Shown: positions 47,512 to 60,038 of the stretch, one piece after another | Layout of the letters: each line of letters opens with the position of its first letter | Numbering within the stretch: the stretch's first letter is position 1 | Source of the DNA: Theocolax elegans | Taxonomy: Eukaryota; Arthropoda; Insecta; Hymenoptera; Cerocephalidae | Length of the DNA: 64,000 nucleotides | Assembly (NCBI GenBank): GCA_026168455.1 | Contig: CM047431.1 | Location: forward strand, 54,924,539-54,988,538 | Reading direction: 5' to 3' | Notes under the pieces: model-generated | What the model saw: only the letters and a program-made list of their open reading frames with translations | Databases searched by the model: none | What the model was told of the DNA's origin: nothing | Program-made: the position numbers and the translations under genes

Positions 47512-48880
47512 GTTTAGCCTTTTTATATAAATACATCATTTAATTTCAATTTAAATATATCAAAAAATTTTACAATATTGAAAAAATTTAGAAATTAAAT
47601 ATAATTGTTATTGCAAAAAGTGACCTTTTAAATGATTAGGGTGAAAAATTATATATGCACTTCGAGAATAAAAGGCGATTATTCCTTTGAATGAATTATT
47701 GCCCTCGCTAAAGTTCGGGCACCAACTTTCAACCCGAAAATGAATGCCTATTTTACTCCCTAAGTGCATAAATAACTATTTTATACTTTTCTTATTAGAC
47801 AAATACATTAATTTTTTTAGCTAGCTCTAATTAAGTATTTAAGTTTCAATCAGAAAAAAATAATATTATTAGAAATGTTATAACATTTTGTTTCAAATAA
47901 TTAATAATACAATATTTGAGTAATATAGTACATGTAGGATCGATATGTTAATTTGAGGAAGCTATGTGCCAATTAATTGGCAGCGGTTTTTTTTTTAAAG
48001 AAGTACAAAATAACGGAGAAATATTTATACGTAACAATTGGTGGTTGTGAATTAGAATAATCTACCTCGGAAAATATTTGAGAATTATTAATGTGATGTA
48101 ATAGTCAAATTACAAAAATTTATCTAATAAAAATACAAAACAAGAGACCTGAAAAAAGTACGTGATGCTTAAATGAATTTTAATATTTAAAAAGTCGAGG
48201 TTTGCAGCTATTCAAAAGGATTGTTATAGAACATCCTTACATGTTGACTAAGTGAAAAACGCAAAACCATTGCTAATAAAAATATTAATACCGATACTAA
48301 TTTTTAAATTATCACATTGGTTTAATGATAAAATTAATATATAGATACATAATTTTCTATCGAAATTCGGATGCTTTATATCTAAAAAGAGTATTACAAT
48401 TTCTTCTGTGGAAGACTATTTCATCATTTTCGATATTATATTACATAAATTGGCAAAAAAAGGAGATGTGACACCTAAATTGCAAAGACCAACACAGAAA
48501 TACCAGAACTTGTAAAACCTAATTGTACGAAAAATCTGAAAAAAATCTCAGGTATTGTTGAAAACAAATAAAGTGACTCAGAGATTTTTACGAAATAAAT
48601 ATTAAGTAATTATACGTAAATAACCATTTTTTGATCGGTAATATATAGATATAAAACAATGATTCACTGCTACTCAAATGTCTCGCTGATTTATCAATAA
48701 AATTTTTTTTTTAAGTTCACGGATTATCTTCAAAGGAAACGCAACACCGTTACAGAGCGTTTTTTTCGATAAATTAAATTCCTCGTTTAATAAAAAATAA
48801 ATCACTTTTCTGCTTTTTTGGGGTTTGCAATCCATTAAATAATGGTAAATTCGTTGTTATTTGTAATATAATACGAGGTT
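47512..48880. other. AT-rich non-coding DNA
   Basis: The stretch 48,470-48,650 loosely resembles the 37,564-37,988 TTAA element (AAAATCTGAAAAAA, TTGAAAACAAATAA), suggesting an old copy. No gene. Confidence 0.4.
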
Positions 48881-48889
48881 AAACAAAAC

Positions 48890-49180
48890 AGTGGTTTGTC
48901 CATGGCAAAACGCGAAACGAAGCACCAAGAATATCGTACAGTTGAGTAGCCTTATATTTATTTTCAATCACAGAACAGGATTCCATGGCTTCTCTTGAGA
49001 ATTCCAAGGTATTTTCGCGACTGGTACATCTATACGAACGCTTTTCTCTGGAGCTACAATCCTGGAAATAGAGCATAGATGTTGTACCACGCATTCTGGA
49101 AAATGAAAGACATTTTCCAGAATTCTTGTAGCCTCGGCAACCGCTTTCTCGCGCGCTCTTCTCCTTTCCCATCTGCAGCA
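48890..49180 (-). other. Possible coding relic, unidentified
   Basis: On the minus strand one frame reads ERRRAREKAVAEATRILENV then FHFPECVVQHLCSISRIVAP and VPVAKIPWNSQEKPWNPVL before a stop. This composition is protein-like compared with neighbours. Another frame over the same bases is open for 148 codons. No family is recognised. A hairpin (ATTCTGGAAAATG facing CATTTTCCAGAAT, 49,092-49,122) lies within. Confidence 0.25.
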
Positions 49181-49248
49181 TCAGTCCGTACAATAAAATT
49201 CTATCGATTAACCAACGATTACATTCCCATATCCAAATACATTTATAT

Positions 49249-49345
49249 ATATATATATGGAGAATTCCATATGAAATGAGCAGATGAGAATTTAAAAATT
49301 TTTTTAATTTCGTGAATTTGTTCATTTTTCTACCTGGAATATATA
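49249..49345 (+). mobile_element. Lone diverged end of the 52-60 kb foldback family
   Basis: A TATATA run followed by GGAGAATTCCATATGAAATG then AGCAGATGAGAATTT resembles the ends at 52,976 (GGGGTATTCCACGTGAAGTG) and 57,061 (GGGAGATTCCATGTGAAGTG). No opposite end was found. Confidence 0.45.
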
Positions 49346-49969
49346 AAAAAAGTTTTAGATGCAGAACTTAAATATATAAAGAATTATTTAAAGTCAAAAT
49401 ACACAAATTTGATATTTTTCACTTGCATATCGAATTTTTATGATTTTATAGCACAAAATGTATTCATCTTAGAAAAAATGATCTGGTATTTTTTTTATTG
49501 AAAATTACTTAAAGATTTGAATGAAATTTTACTAATAACCATTAATTAAATTCTACAAAAGTTTCACTAATCTAAACTGAATAAAAAATCACATATTTTG
49601 ATTTTTAAGATTGTTCGGCATGTATCACACTACTGAAAAAAATCACAGAAGTTGATAATTATATGTATTTAATGTGTGCCAAGTCCCACAGTGGAAAAAT
49701 TAATAGAATAAGAGAAAAAATTATTGAATGTTTAATAGTCATTTAAAAAAAATGTAGACGATAACGTTTCGTGGTGGTATGAATGTCTTTGGTTTTAAAT
49801 ATTTAGCAGTCTACAGTAATCTGCATTATACACAAATAATAGTTATACACAAATATGACAAGGTATATAATGTCTGACATTGTTTTTATACGATCACTTG
49901 TTTTATAAGTAATTATACTATTTCCACCTACCTAAAGTATTGCAATATCCTCACTATCATCCACAAACT

Positions 49970-50249
49970 CAACAAACTTTTCAAACATTGAACGCACAGA
50001 AGTAATCAGATGAAGATGCAGCGACGGTGCTCGGCCTCCAGGGTGACAATCACAGCTGAGCGATCCTCAGAATATGTTAGGTGCATAAAGAGAAGTAGTA
50101 TTTAGAGCCATTATCCAAAGCTCCAAGAGAGTCCACGGATGTCAAAAGGTCTTCAAGAACAGGCTTTATCAATCACCTGGAGGCAACGTCGGCAGTCTCA
50201 GTCTACACCACAACCTCGTAGCCTTCTGTCAGGTTGGCGTTGGAGTGTT
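49970..50249 (-). other. Possible second exon or relic of the secreted-peptide gene
   Basis: On the minus strand an acceptor TTTCCAG (ending at 50,250) precedes a frame that continues the signal-peptide exon in phase: HSNANLTEGYEVVV then TAG. Beyond the stop the same frame still looks protein-like (LIKPVLEDLLTSVDSLGALD then NGSKYYFSLC), with a second stop between. Either the peptide really ends at about 39 residues or the gene is decaying. The block is GC-richer than its flanks. Confidence 0.3.
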
Positions 50250-50469
50250 CTGGAAATTATAAGCTAATTAATATGTATTTTTCATAAGAGAAGCAGCAAG
50301 GAGTTCATAATAACACAAGTGTAATTGTACTGAGGAGTCTCAGGACACAGGTAAAGGATGCGAGGCTAGATTGGCATAAACATTATACTCTAATATAATA
50401 CAGCAGCAAAGATTGTCTCCATAAGCTCTCTGTGAGATGTGTATTTACTTTTTGACATCGCGAAACCAC

Positions 50470-50542
50470 CGGTATTACTAGCCAACAGCGAGCCGAACAC
50501 GACGACGGCGAACGCGGCGACAAAGATGCGAGACAAAGACAT
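50470..50542 (-). CDS. Candidate signal-peptide exon of a small secreted protein
   Basis: ATG at 50,542-50,540 on the minus strand encodes MSLSRIFVAAFAVVVFGSLL then ASNT: a basic start, a hydrophobic core rich in Ala/Val/Phe, and a plausible cleavage near LLA-S or LAS-N. Codons are GC-rich, unlike chance frames here. A donor-like GGTGG at 50,469 could splice to the acceptor at 50,250 with phase kept. I do not recognise the mature product. Without splicing the frame continues for about 20 codons (GGFAMSKSKYTSHR) to a stop. Confidence 0.4.
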
Positions 50543-50789
50543 CAATTCGACTCAATCAGCTAGCAGCCACAACCTATGATGAGCAATAAAATTATTAGAC
50601 GAGATTATACATATATGGGAACGAGTAAACGGGTACTTGGCAGAAAATAGCATCGTTGGTGATCTTTGTAGTCGATCGTTGTTGTACCCATCGAAGTAGA
50701 CTGCGTTTTTTTTTCAGTAGCGCGAACCACATATGGTGGAATGATAGTGCAACTGATGGGAACGCGGAACGTGGAGTTTGCACGCAGTT

Positions 50790-52033
50790 TCAATTTTTTT
50801 CCCTTTTATTCTTTATTTTTACGTAACCCGATAAATAACTTAATTTTTAAATATGAAAATGTTTAAATATAAAATGTAACTTTGTATATGTACAACTAAA
50901 TACTGGCAAGTTAAACGCATAAAAGTATTGTAAATGTAATCAAAGTACTACATTCACAAATGTTAGTTTATTGTTTTTGATTTACATAGTACGACCTTAT
51001 AATTTTTCTCTTAATCCGGAAAATGTTTTTCATGTACCCACATGTACCCAAATTCCTGTATATACACTAAATTGTATTTTTAAAATAAAAATTATTATTC
51101 TTCAACTGAACAAATAATGAAGTGTACCTAATTAGTCATCATCTATTTATAAATTATTGTAGAAAAAGTAAAAAAATATATAACATAACGATTAAATAAA
51201 AAATGGCTGCATAAAATGAAAAGTCGATAATGTCCTTACATATGTGTATAAGGTATATACGACTACGCGCATATCCCCTTAATAACTCTTGTACGAGAAG
51301 TTCGCGAAGATTTGCCATCATCGATTTATTTACGAATGTTTTCCAGTTAAAATTTAATTAAGATATATAGTATATTTATCGCGTAACCTTTTTCGACTAA
51401 CCTTGAAATATTTTATACTTTTTTCAAGAAAAATTGTCTAATGTCTTATAATTTAATATTCATGTATTAACATTCAATACATAGCACATGTTTTTTTTTA
51501 ACTACTCTAGTTAACTTTAAGTATATGATATTATTTTTTTGTTTCGATAATGTGTTCAATAAATTTTCTTATAAACTCGTAAACTTATTAATATATATAC
51601 ATTAAATAAGAAAATACTTTTTAAATTGTTAAAGTAATTTGAATCGTGAAAGTTGTATTTATATGTCGCGTTGCAATTTTCAAGGCCATTCAACATCTCC
51701 TCTTAATTTTATTGCTGTTTTTACTCAAGTTAGTCGGTTTATATCAATTTTTATTACTGGATTTTTACGACATACGTTCTGTTCAAAAAATAAAATATAA
51801 AATTTTCTTCTATTCTTCAACGTGTAATTGTTGTTTTCGGTAAAGTATGTTTTAGTTGGCAATATTTGTAAACTTTAATGCGTAATAAAATAATATCCAA
51901 ATACGAGGAAACTAATTAAATATTGTACAATTTTAATTGTAAAGATTTCAATATACGTTTACGTTTCATTAGCATTATTTTATACCTTAACTTTGCATTA
52001 GAAGTGTCCTTAGATCCGATAGAAATATATAAA
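50790..52033. other. AT-rich non-coding DNA
   Basis: No supported feature. Confidence 0.6.
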
Positions 52034-52975
52034 TTACATTTTTTACAATTTTATAAATTATTGCGGAACGTTAAAATATTTTTAACTTTACGAGCTTATA
52101 TATATATACACAATAAATTACGCGGGATTCTAAATCTCCAACGATATCTGGGAGAAGAAAATGAGAAAAAACCCTACTAACAGAGAGTAATATAAGTTGG
52201 CTTTACGACATAAGTGCAAAAACGAATCGGCTTAGGATTCGAATAATTTTTGTCGCTACGCTATACATTCCCGTGCACGCCTTTAGATTATTTTCTTTTT
52301 TATATTATTTAATCGTATACGTTTATATATTTCAAAGTCATTATTTAACCAAATATTTACGTAGTAAAATAGTTTATTTTTTGGAGAAGAAAAGTAAAAT
52401 ACACTTTTATTCCCAAAGTTCCTTCCGGTTATTAGAGATTGTTTCGAAAGTTTACCCGGTAAATCGGGGTGAATGTCGCCGAGGTACCTTTTTTCTTTGC
52501 TCACTCGAGCCGCGAAACGAACGTGCTCGAGCGGTCGATCTCGGAGCTTAACATCGGTAATCAAGCTGATTAGGGCAAACAACACCACCGACGCTACAAC
52601 TAAACCCTCGATCGATTGTTCTTGTGCAGCTCAACTCTTTATTAGACGTGCTACGGGGACGTACGTTGAATCACGTTTGCTTTATGTGTATAAGAAAACG
52701 AGTGCATCCTCATTTTTCACCAAATCTTCTCGAGATAGAAGCTATTTGTGCACTTGAATTTCCAAGTAATTTTCGTGTATATCGGTTCTATTATATAGAT
52801 TTTTCAGATTATGTTACGTTTCGAAAAAGTGTCGATTTTAATTTTACATATTACTATAATAAGAGATGCATTTTCGATTTAAATTATACTTTATGTATGA
52901 TTGTGAATTTGAAATTTACATGAGCAATATATATATATATTATATGTATATATATATATATATATGGGGTATTCC
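52034..52975. repeat. Triplicated host segment, copy A
   Basis: It runs from CATTTTTTACAATTTTATAA to the TA-rich tract before the first foldback copy. Copies B (53,439-54,339) and C (55,211-55,833) match it with only small indels and few substitutions. The segment includes a GC-richer core (about 52,440-52,760). Confidence 0.9.
52355..52630 (-). other. Candidate exon inside the triplicated segment (copy A)
   Basis: The minus strand is open for about 90 codons: EGLVVASVVLFALISLIT (a membrane or signal helix) then DVKLRDRPLEHVRFAARV, SKEKRYLGDIHPDLPGKL and SKQSLITGRNFGNKS. Upstream in frame there is a stop and no ATG, so it would need an upstream exon. The dibasic KR and GR sites suggest a peptide precursor, but plus-strand frames (LNSLLDVLRGRTLNHVCF) are equally long, so strand and reality are unsure. 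Copies B and C carry the same frame. Confidence 0.2.
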
Positions 52976-53438
52976 ACGTGAAGTGGTCCGATCAAAATTT
53001 TAAAATGCACCAAATTTTGGTACACATTGCAAATGTCTTTCAGAATACAGAAAAAAAATTTTAGGTGTTAAAAATAATTTGCCTAAGAGTTATTCCACCA
53101 TAAAAATGGAAATGTTTCAATTTTTTAGAAAATTTTTTTTTTTAAAGCCATTTATCTCAAAATCTATTAATTTTTTTGAAAAAACATTACAAACAACTTT
53201 TGTTTAAAAATCTTTAGAACTTATCTACCTGGGTTACAATTCTTAATTTTAAAATTTCGAAGAAATAGAACGACCGTAAATATTGAATATCAATAAAAGG
53301 CGACCACGCCACGATCGATTTTGATCTAACACCGCTCAAAAGATCACATTTTTCGAGAGATTTCGAATGGCGGCGGTTAGATTATTGGCCAAGACCGCTG
53401 GTGTAAGTTATGCCTCATAAACCTCATAAAATCACTAA
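52976..53438 (+). mobile_element. Foldback element Y, left arm only (Y1)
   Basis: Begins GGGGTATTCCACGTGAAGTG after a (TA)n tract and matches the left arm of the complete Y at 55,834 until CACTAATTTTCAT, where it jumps into copy B of the host segment. The outer 90 bp are more diverged than the rest, so the element end may have been exchanged. Confidence 0.8.
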
Positions 53439-54339
53439 TTTTCATTTTTTACAATTTTATAAATTATTGCGGAACGTTAAAATATTTTTAACTTTACGAG
53501 CTTATATATATACACAATAAATTACGCGGGATTCTAAATCTCCAACGATATCTGGGAGAAGAAAATGAGAAAAAACCCTACTAACAGAGAGTAATATAAG
53601 TTGGCTTTACGACATAAGTGCAAAAACGAATCGGCTTAGGATTCGAATAATTTTTGTCGCTACGCTATACATTCCCGTGCACGCCTTTAGATTATTTTCT
53701 TTTTTATATTATTTAATCGTATACGTTTATATATTTCAAATCATTATTTAACCAATATTTACGTAGTAAAATAGTTTATTTTTTGGAGAAGAAAAGTAAA
53801 ATACACTTTTATTCCCAAAGTTCCTTCCGGTTATTAGAGATTGTTTCGAAAGTTTACCCGGTAAATCGGGGTGAATGTCGCCGAGGTACCTTTTTTCTTT
53901 GCTCACTCGAGCCGCGAAACGAACGTGCTCGAGCGGTCGATCTCGGAGCTTAACATCGGTAATCAAGCTGATTAGGGCAAACAACACCACCGACGCTACA
54001 ACTAAACCCTCGATCGATTGTTCTTGTGCAGCTCAACTCTTTATTAGACGTGCTACGGGGACGTACGTTGAATCACGTTTGCTTTATGTGTATAAGAAAA
54101 CGAGTGCATCCTCATTTTTCACCAAATCTTCTCGAGATAGAAGCTATTTGTGCACTTGAATTTCCAAGTAATTTTCGTGTATATCGGTTCTATTATATAG
54201 ATTTTTCAGATTATGTTACGTTTCGAAAAAAGTGTCGATTTTAATAATACATATTTACTATAATAAGAGATGCATTTTCGATTAAATTATACTTTATGTA
54301 TGATTGTGAATTTGAAATTTACATGTGCAATATATATAT
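53439..54339. repeat. Triplicated host segment, copy B
   Basis: Starts at the same base run as copy A (TTTTTTACAATTTTATAAAT) and continues to TATATATAT before Y2. Confidence 0.9.
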
Positions 54340-55210
54340 GGGCTATTTCACGTCAAGTGGTACGATGAAAATTTTAAATCGCTCCAAAATTTGAGAACAG
54401 GCTGGAAATATCTTCAAGAAGATAGAAAAAAAATTTTAGGTGTTAAAAATAATTTGCCTAAGAGTTATTCCACCATAAAAAATGGAAATGTTTCAATTTT
54501 TTAGAAAATTTTTTTTTTTAAAGCCATTTATCTCAAAATCTATTAATTTTTTTGAAAAAACATTACAAACAACTTTTGTTTAAAATAATCTTTAGAACTT
54601 ATCTACCTGGGTTACAATTCTTAATTTTAAAATTTCGAAGAAATAGAACGACCGTAAATATTGAATATCAATAAAAGGCGACCACGCCACGATCGATTTT
54701 GATCTAACACCGCTCAAAAGATCACATTTTTCGAGAGATTTCGAATGGCGGCGGTTAGATTATTGGCCAAGACCGCTGGTGTAAGTTATGCCTCATAAAC
54801 CTCATAAAATCACTAATTTTCATGTATTTTAGGGCATAACCTACAACACCGGTTTTGGCCAATAATCTAACCGCCGCCATTCGAAAGCTCTCGAAAAATG
54901 TGATCTTTTGAGCGGTGTTAGATCAAAATCGATCGTGGCGTGGTCGCCTTTTTTTGATATTCAATATTTCAAAGTGCCCTATCTCTTCAAGATTTTAAAA
55001 TTAAGAATTGTAACCCAGGTAGATAACTTCTAAAGATTATTTTAAACAAAAGTTGTTTGTAATGTTTTTTCAAAAAAATTAATAGATTTTGAGATAAATG
55101 GCTTTGAAAATAGAAATTTTTTCTAAAAAATTGAAACATTTCCATTTTTCATGGTGGAATAACTCTTAGGCAAATAATTTTTACACCTAAATTTTTTTTC
55201 TATCTTCTTA
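54340..55210. mobile_element. Foldback element Y, copy 2 (right end lost)
   Basis: A palindrome from GGGCTATTTCACGTCAAGTG with its centre near 54,812. The right arm stops at TATCTTCTTA, about 80 bp short of the full end, and joins copy C of the host segment. Confidence 0.85.
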
Positions 55211-55833
55211 AATCGTATACGTTTATATTTCAAATCATTATTTAACCAATATTTACGTAGTAAAATAGTTTATTTTTTGGAGAAGAAAAGTAAAATACAC
55301 TTTTATTCCCAAAGTTCCTTCCGGTTATTAGAGATTGTTTCGAAAGTTTACCCGGTAAATCGGGGTGAATGTCGCCGAGGTACCTTTTTTCTTTGCTCAC
55401 TCGAGCCGCGAAACGAACGTGCTCGAGCGGTCGATCTCGGAGCTTAACATCGGTAATCAAGCTGATTAGGGCAAACAACACCACCGACGCTACAACTAAA
55501 CCCTCGATCGATTGTTCTTGTGCAGCTCAACTCTTTATTAGACGTGCTACGGGGACGTACGTTGAATCACGTTTGCTTTATGTGTATAAGAAAACGAGTG
55601 CATCCTCATTTTTCACCAAATCTTCTCGAGATAGAAGCTATTTGTGCACTTGAATTTCCAAGTAATTTTCGTGTATATCGGTTCTATTATATAGATTTTT
55701 CAGATTATGTTACGTTTCGAAAAAAGTGTCGATTTTAATATACATATTTACTATAATAAGAGATGCATTTTCGATTAAAATTATACTTTATGTATGATTG
55801 TGAATTTGAAATTTACATGTGCAATATATATAT
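55211..55833. repeat. Triplicated host segment, copy C (5-prime shortened)
   Basis: Begins at AATCGTATACGTTTATATTT, which lies about 270 bp inside copies A and B. The remainder is nearly identical to them. Confidence 0.9.
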
Positions 55834-56779
55834 GGGCTATTTCACGTCAAGTGGTACGATGAAAATTTTAAATCGCTCCAAAATTTGAGAACAGGCTGGA
55901 AATATCTTCAAGAAGATAGAAAAAAAATTTTAGGTGTTAAAAATAATTTGCCTAAGAGTTATTCCACCATAAAAATGGAAATGTTTCAATTTTTTAGAAA
56001 ATTTTTTTTTTTAAAGCCATTTATCTCAAAATCTATTAATTTTTTTGAAAAAACATTACAAACAACTTTTGTTTAAAATAATCTTTAGAACTTATCTACC
56101 TGGGTTACAATTCTTAATTTTAAAATTTCGAAGAAATAGAACGACCGTAAATATTGAATATCAATAAAAGGCGACCACGCCACGATCGATTTTGATCTAA
56201 CACCGCTCAAAAGATCACATTTTTCGAGAGATTTCGAATGGCGGCGGTTAGATTATTGGCCAAGACCGCTGGTGTAAGTTATGCCTCATAAACCTCATAA
56301 AATCACTAATTTTCATGTATTTTAGGGCATAACCTACAACACCGGTTTTGGCCAATAATCTAACCGCCGCCATTCGAAAGCTCTCGAAAAATGTGATCTT
56401 TTGAGCGGTGTTAGATCAAAATCGATCGTGGCGTGGTCGCCTTTTTTTGATATTCAATATTTCAAAGTGCCCTATCTCTTCAAGATTTTAAAATTAAGAA
56501 TTGTAACCCAGGTAGATAACTTCTAAAGATTATTTTAAACAAAAGTTGTTTGTAATGTTTTTTCAAAAAAATTAATAGATTTTGAGATAAATGGCTTTGA
56601 AAATAGAAATTTTTTCTAAAAAATTGAAACATTTCCATTTTTCATGGTGGAATAACTCTTAGGCAAATAATTTTTACACCTAAATTTTTTTTCTATCTTC
56701 TTAAAGATATTTCCAGCCTGTTCTCAAATTTTGGAGCGATTTAAAATTTTCATCGTACCACTTGACGTGAAACAGCCCA
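55834..56779. mobile_element. Foldback element Y, complete copy (946 bp)
   Basis: The ends GGGCTATTTCACGTCAAGTG and CACTTGACGTGAAACAGCCC are inverted and embedded in TA runs. The arms meet near 56,306 with almost no spacer. The inner part includes a GC-richer inverted block (GGCGGCGGTTAGATTATTGG). Non-coding. TA-rich flanks fit a TA-type target, but the duplication cannot be resolved in TA repeats. Confidence 0.85.
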
Positions 56780-56794
56780 TATATATATATATAT

Positions 56795-57039
56795 ACTAGG
56801 GGGCTACGCCAACCCCCTATTTTTAATTTCTAAACCCCCTATTTTTAATTATTAAAAGTTTTTTCGTAATTAAAATATTTAAAATGTTTCCATTACACGT
56901 ACAATCAATTTTACTCTAATTATCTAAATTCCTGACATAAGCATCTGCAGCGGTATAAACGTTCTTCTAGTGCAACCTTTAGAATAACATTTAACTCGAG
57001 GCCGCGTTTATACTGGTTGTTCTTGCGTGGACCCTTCAT
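56795..57039. repeat. Duplicated spacer W, copy 1
   Basis: Starts ACTAGGGGGCTACGCCAACC, with CCCCCTATTTTTAATT twice in its first 60 bp. Repeated at 58,419-58,664 with about one base of length difference. Confidence 0.9.
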
Positions 57040-57060
57040 ATATATATTATATATATATAT

Positions 57061-58400
57061 GGGAGATTCCATGTGAAGTGATCCAGTTAAAAAATAGAAT
57101 TTTGTTTTAATGTATGGAATCAGAAAAAACTACTTGAATAGAGTGTAGCTAAATTTTTAGACCTGAATTTCAATTAGTACCAGAGTTGTAGCCAATCAAA
57201 AAATCGAATTTTTTGAAAAAATTGACTTTTTGGCCATGTTTATCACTTAATAACTCAAAATCTAACAATTTTTCTTATATACATTAATTTGAAAAAGTTT
57301 ATTAATTTCAAGAAGAATCAGTTCAAATATTTCATTTATTTTATTTTAAAACTTTGTACATAGTTATAATAAATAAAAACCTTTATAGTAAAAAAAAGGT
57401 TGTACGATCAAAAATATTTTATCCATCCAAAAATCTAATTCATCGATGATTAATTACCTTCAAAATAATGCAAAGCTTGAGTGCGGCAGAGCATTTCAGA
57501 CAAGTTATGGGTTTTTAGTTAAATTTCATAAAAAAAGAGAGCGAATGCATTTTATGAAGAAAACAGACTAACCGTATACTTGCATTCAAACAACACTATT
57601 ATTCTTCAATAATACAATATACTATTTTATGTTAGTTACTGATACTTTTATTTAGTTGTTATTTAAGTCTGATACTTTTAGTTATACCTGTTATGTAATT
57701 GGATTTATTGGAATTATAAAAAGTTTCAGGTATTTATCCATATAACAGGTATAACTGCTTATACCTACTGTTTTGTGTTGTAAGCAACTTAGAGATTAAA
57801 ATGTATCAGTGACTAACAATAAATAGTATATTTTAGTAATATTGAGGAATAATAGTGCCATATTGTTTGAATGCAAGTATACGGTTACTCTGTATTTTTC
57901 ATAAAATGCATTCGCTCTCTTTTTTTATGAAATTTGACTAAAAACACCATAACTTTGTCTGAAATGCTCTGCCGCACTCAAACTTTGCATTATTTTGAAG
58001 GTAATTAATCATCGATGAATTAGATTTTTGGATGGATAAAATATTTTTGATCGTACAACCCTTTTTTTTACTATAAAGGTTTTTATTGATTATAACTATA
58101 TTCAAAGTTTTAAAATAAAATAAATGAAATATTTGAACTGATTCTTCTTGAAATTAATAAACTTTTTCAAATTTAATGTATATAAGAAAAAATTGTTAGA
58201 TTTTGAGATAAATGGCTTTGAAAATAGAAATTTTTTCTAAAAAATTGAAACATTTCCATTTTTCATGGTGGAATAACTCTTAGGCAAATAATTTTTACAC
58301 CTAAAATTTTTTTTCTATCTTCTTAAAGATATTTCCAGCCTGTTCTCAAATTTTGGAGCGATTTAAAATTTTCATCGTACCACTTGACGTGAAACAGCCC
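57061..58400. mobile_element. Chimera of foldback elements Z (left) and Y (right arm)
   Basis: From 57,061 (GGGAGATTCCATGTGAAGTG) to about 58,207 the sequence is element Z, through its palindrome centre. It then switches at TTAGATTTTGAGATAAATGG to the right arm of element Y, ending CACTTGACGTGAAACAGCCC. TTTTGAGATAA-like sequence is shared by both, so recombination or template switching at microhomology is likely. Confidence 0.85.
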
Positions 58401-58418
58401 ATATATATATATATATAT

Positions 58419-58664
58419 ACTAGGGGGCTACGCCAACCCCCTATTTTTAATTTCTAAACCCCCTATTTTTAATTATTAAAAGTTTTTTCGTAATTAAAAT
58501 ATTTAAAATGTTTCCATTACACGTACAATCAATTTTACTCTAATTATCTAAATTCCTGACATAAGCATCTGCAGCGGTATAAACGTTCTTCTAGTGCAAC
58601 CTTTAGAATAACATTTAACTCGAGGCCGCGTTTATACTGGTTGTTCTTGCGTGGACCCCTTCAT
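58419..58664. repeat. Duplicated spacer W, copy 2
   Basis: Nearly identical to 56,795-57,039. The duplication unit includes the preceding Y end. Confidence 0.9.
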
Positions 58665-58686
58665 ATATATATATATATATATATAT

Positions 58687-60038
58687 GGGAGATTCCATGT
58701 GAAGTGATCCAGTTAAAAAATAGAATTTTGTTTTAATGTATGGAATCAGTAAAAAACTACTTGAATAGAGTGTAGCTAAATTTTTAGACCTGAATTTCAA
58801 TTAGTACCAGAGTTGTAGCCAATCAAAAAATCGAATTTTTTGAAAAAATTGACTTTTTGGCCATGTTTATCACTTAATAACTCAAAATCTAACAATTTTT
58901 CTTATATACATTAATTTGAAAAAGTTTATTAATTTCAAGAAGAATCAGTTCAAATATTTCATTTATTTTATTTTAAAACTTTGTACATAGTTATAATAAA
59001 TAAAAACCTTTATAGTAAAAAAAAGGTTGTACGATCAAAAATATTTTATCCATCCAAAAATCTAATTCATCGATGATTAATTACCTTCAAAATAATGCAA
59101 AGCTTGAGTGCGGCAGAGCATTTCAGACAAAGTTATGGTGTTTTTAGTTAAATTTCATAAAAAAAGAGAGCGAATGCATTTTATGAAGAAAACAGACTAA
59201 CCGTATACTTGCATTCAAACAACACTATTATTCTTCAATAATACTAAAATATACTATTTTATGTTAGTTACTGATACTTTTATTTAGTTGTTATTTAAGT
59301 CTGATACTTTTAGTTATACCTGTTATGTAATTGGATTTATTGGAATTATAAAAAGTTTCAGGTATTTATCCAATTATATAACAGGTATAACTGCTTATAC
59401 CTACTGTTTTGTGTTTGTAAGCAACTTAGAGATTAAAATGTATCAGTGACTAACAATAAATAGTATATTTTAGTAATATTGAGGAATAATAGTGCCATAT
59501 TGTTTGAATGCAAGTATACGGTTACTCTGTATTTTTCATAAAATGCATTCGCTCTCTTTTTTTATGAAATTTGACTAAAAACACCATAACTTTGTCTGAA
59601 ATGCTCTGCCGCACTCAAACTTTGCATTATTTTGAAGGTAATTAATCATCGATGAATTAGATTTTTGGATGGATAAAATATTTTTGATCGTACAACCCTT
59701 TTTTTTACTATAAAGGTTTTTATTGATTATAACTATATTCAAAGTTTTAAAATAAAATAAATGAAATATTTGAACTGATTCTTCTTGAAATTAATAAACT
59801 TTTTCAAATTTAATGTATATAAGAAAAAATTGTTAGATTTTGAGTTATTAAGTGATAAACATGGCCAAAAAGTCAATTTTTTCAAAAAATTCGATTTTTT
59901 GATTGGCTACAACTCTGGTACTAATTGAAATGCAGGTCTAAAAATTTAGCTACATTCTATTCAAGTAGTTTTTTACTGAATCCATACATTAAAACAAAAT
60001 TCTATTTTTTAACTGGATCACTTCACATGGAATCTCCC
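58687..60038. mobile_element. Foldback element Z, complete copy (1352 bp)
   Basis: The ends GGGAGATTCCATGTGAAGTG and CACTTCACATGGAATCTCCC are inverted. Arms extend to a centre near 59,360 (TGTTATGTAATTGGATTTAT region). Flanked by TATATA. No protein is encoded. Its ends resemble those of Y, so Y and Z are probably sister families. Confidence 0.85.
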
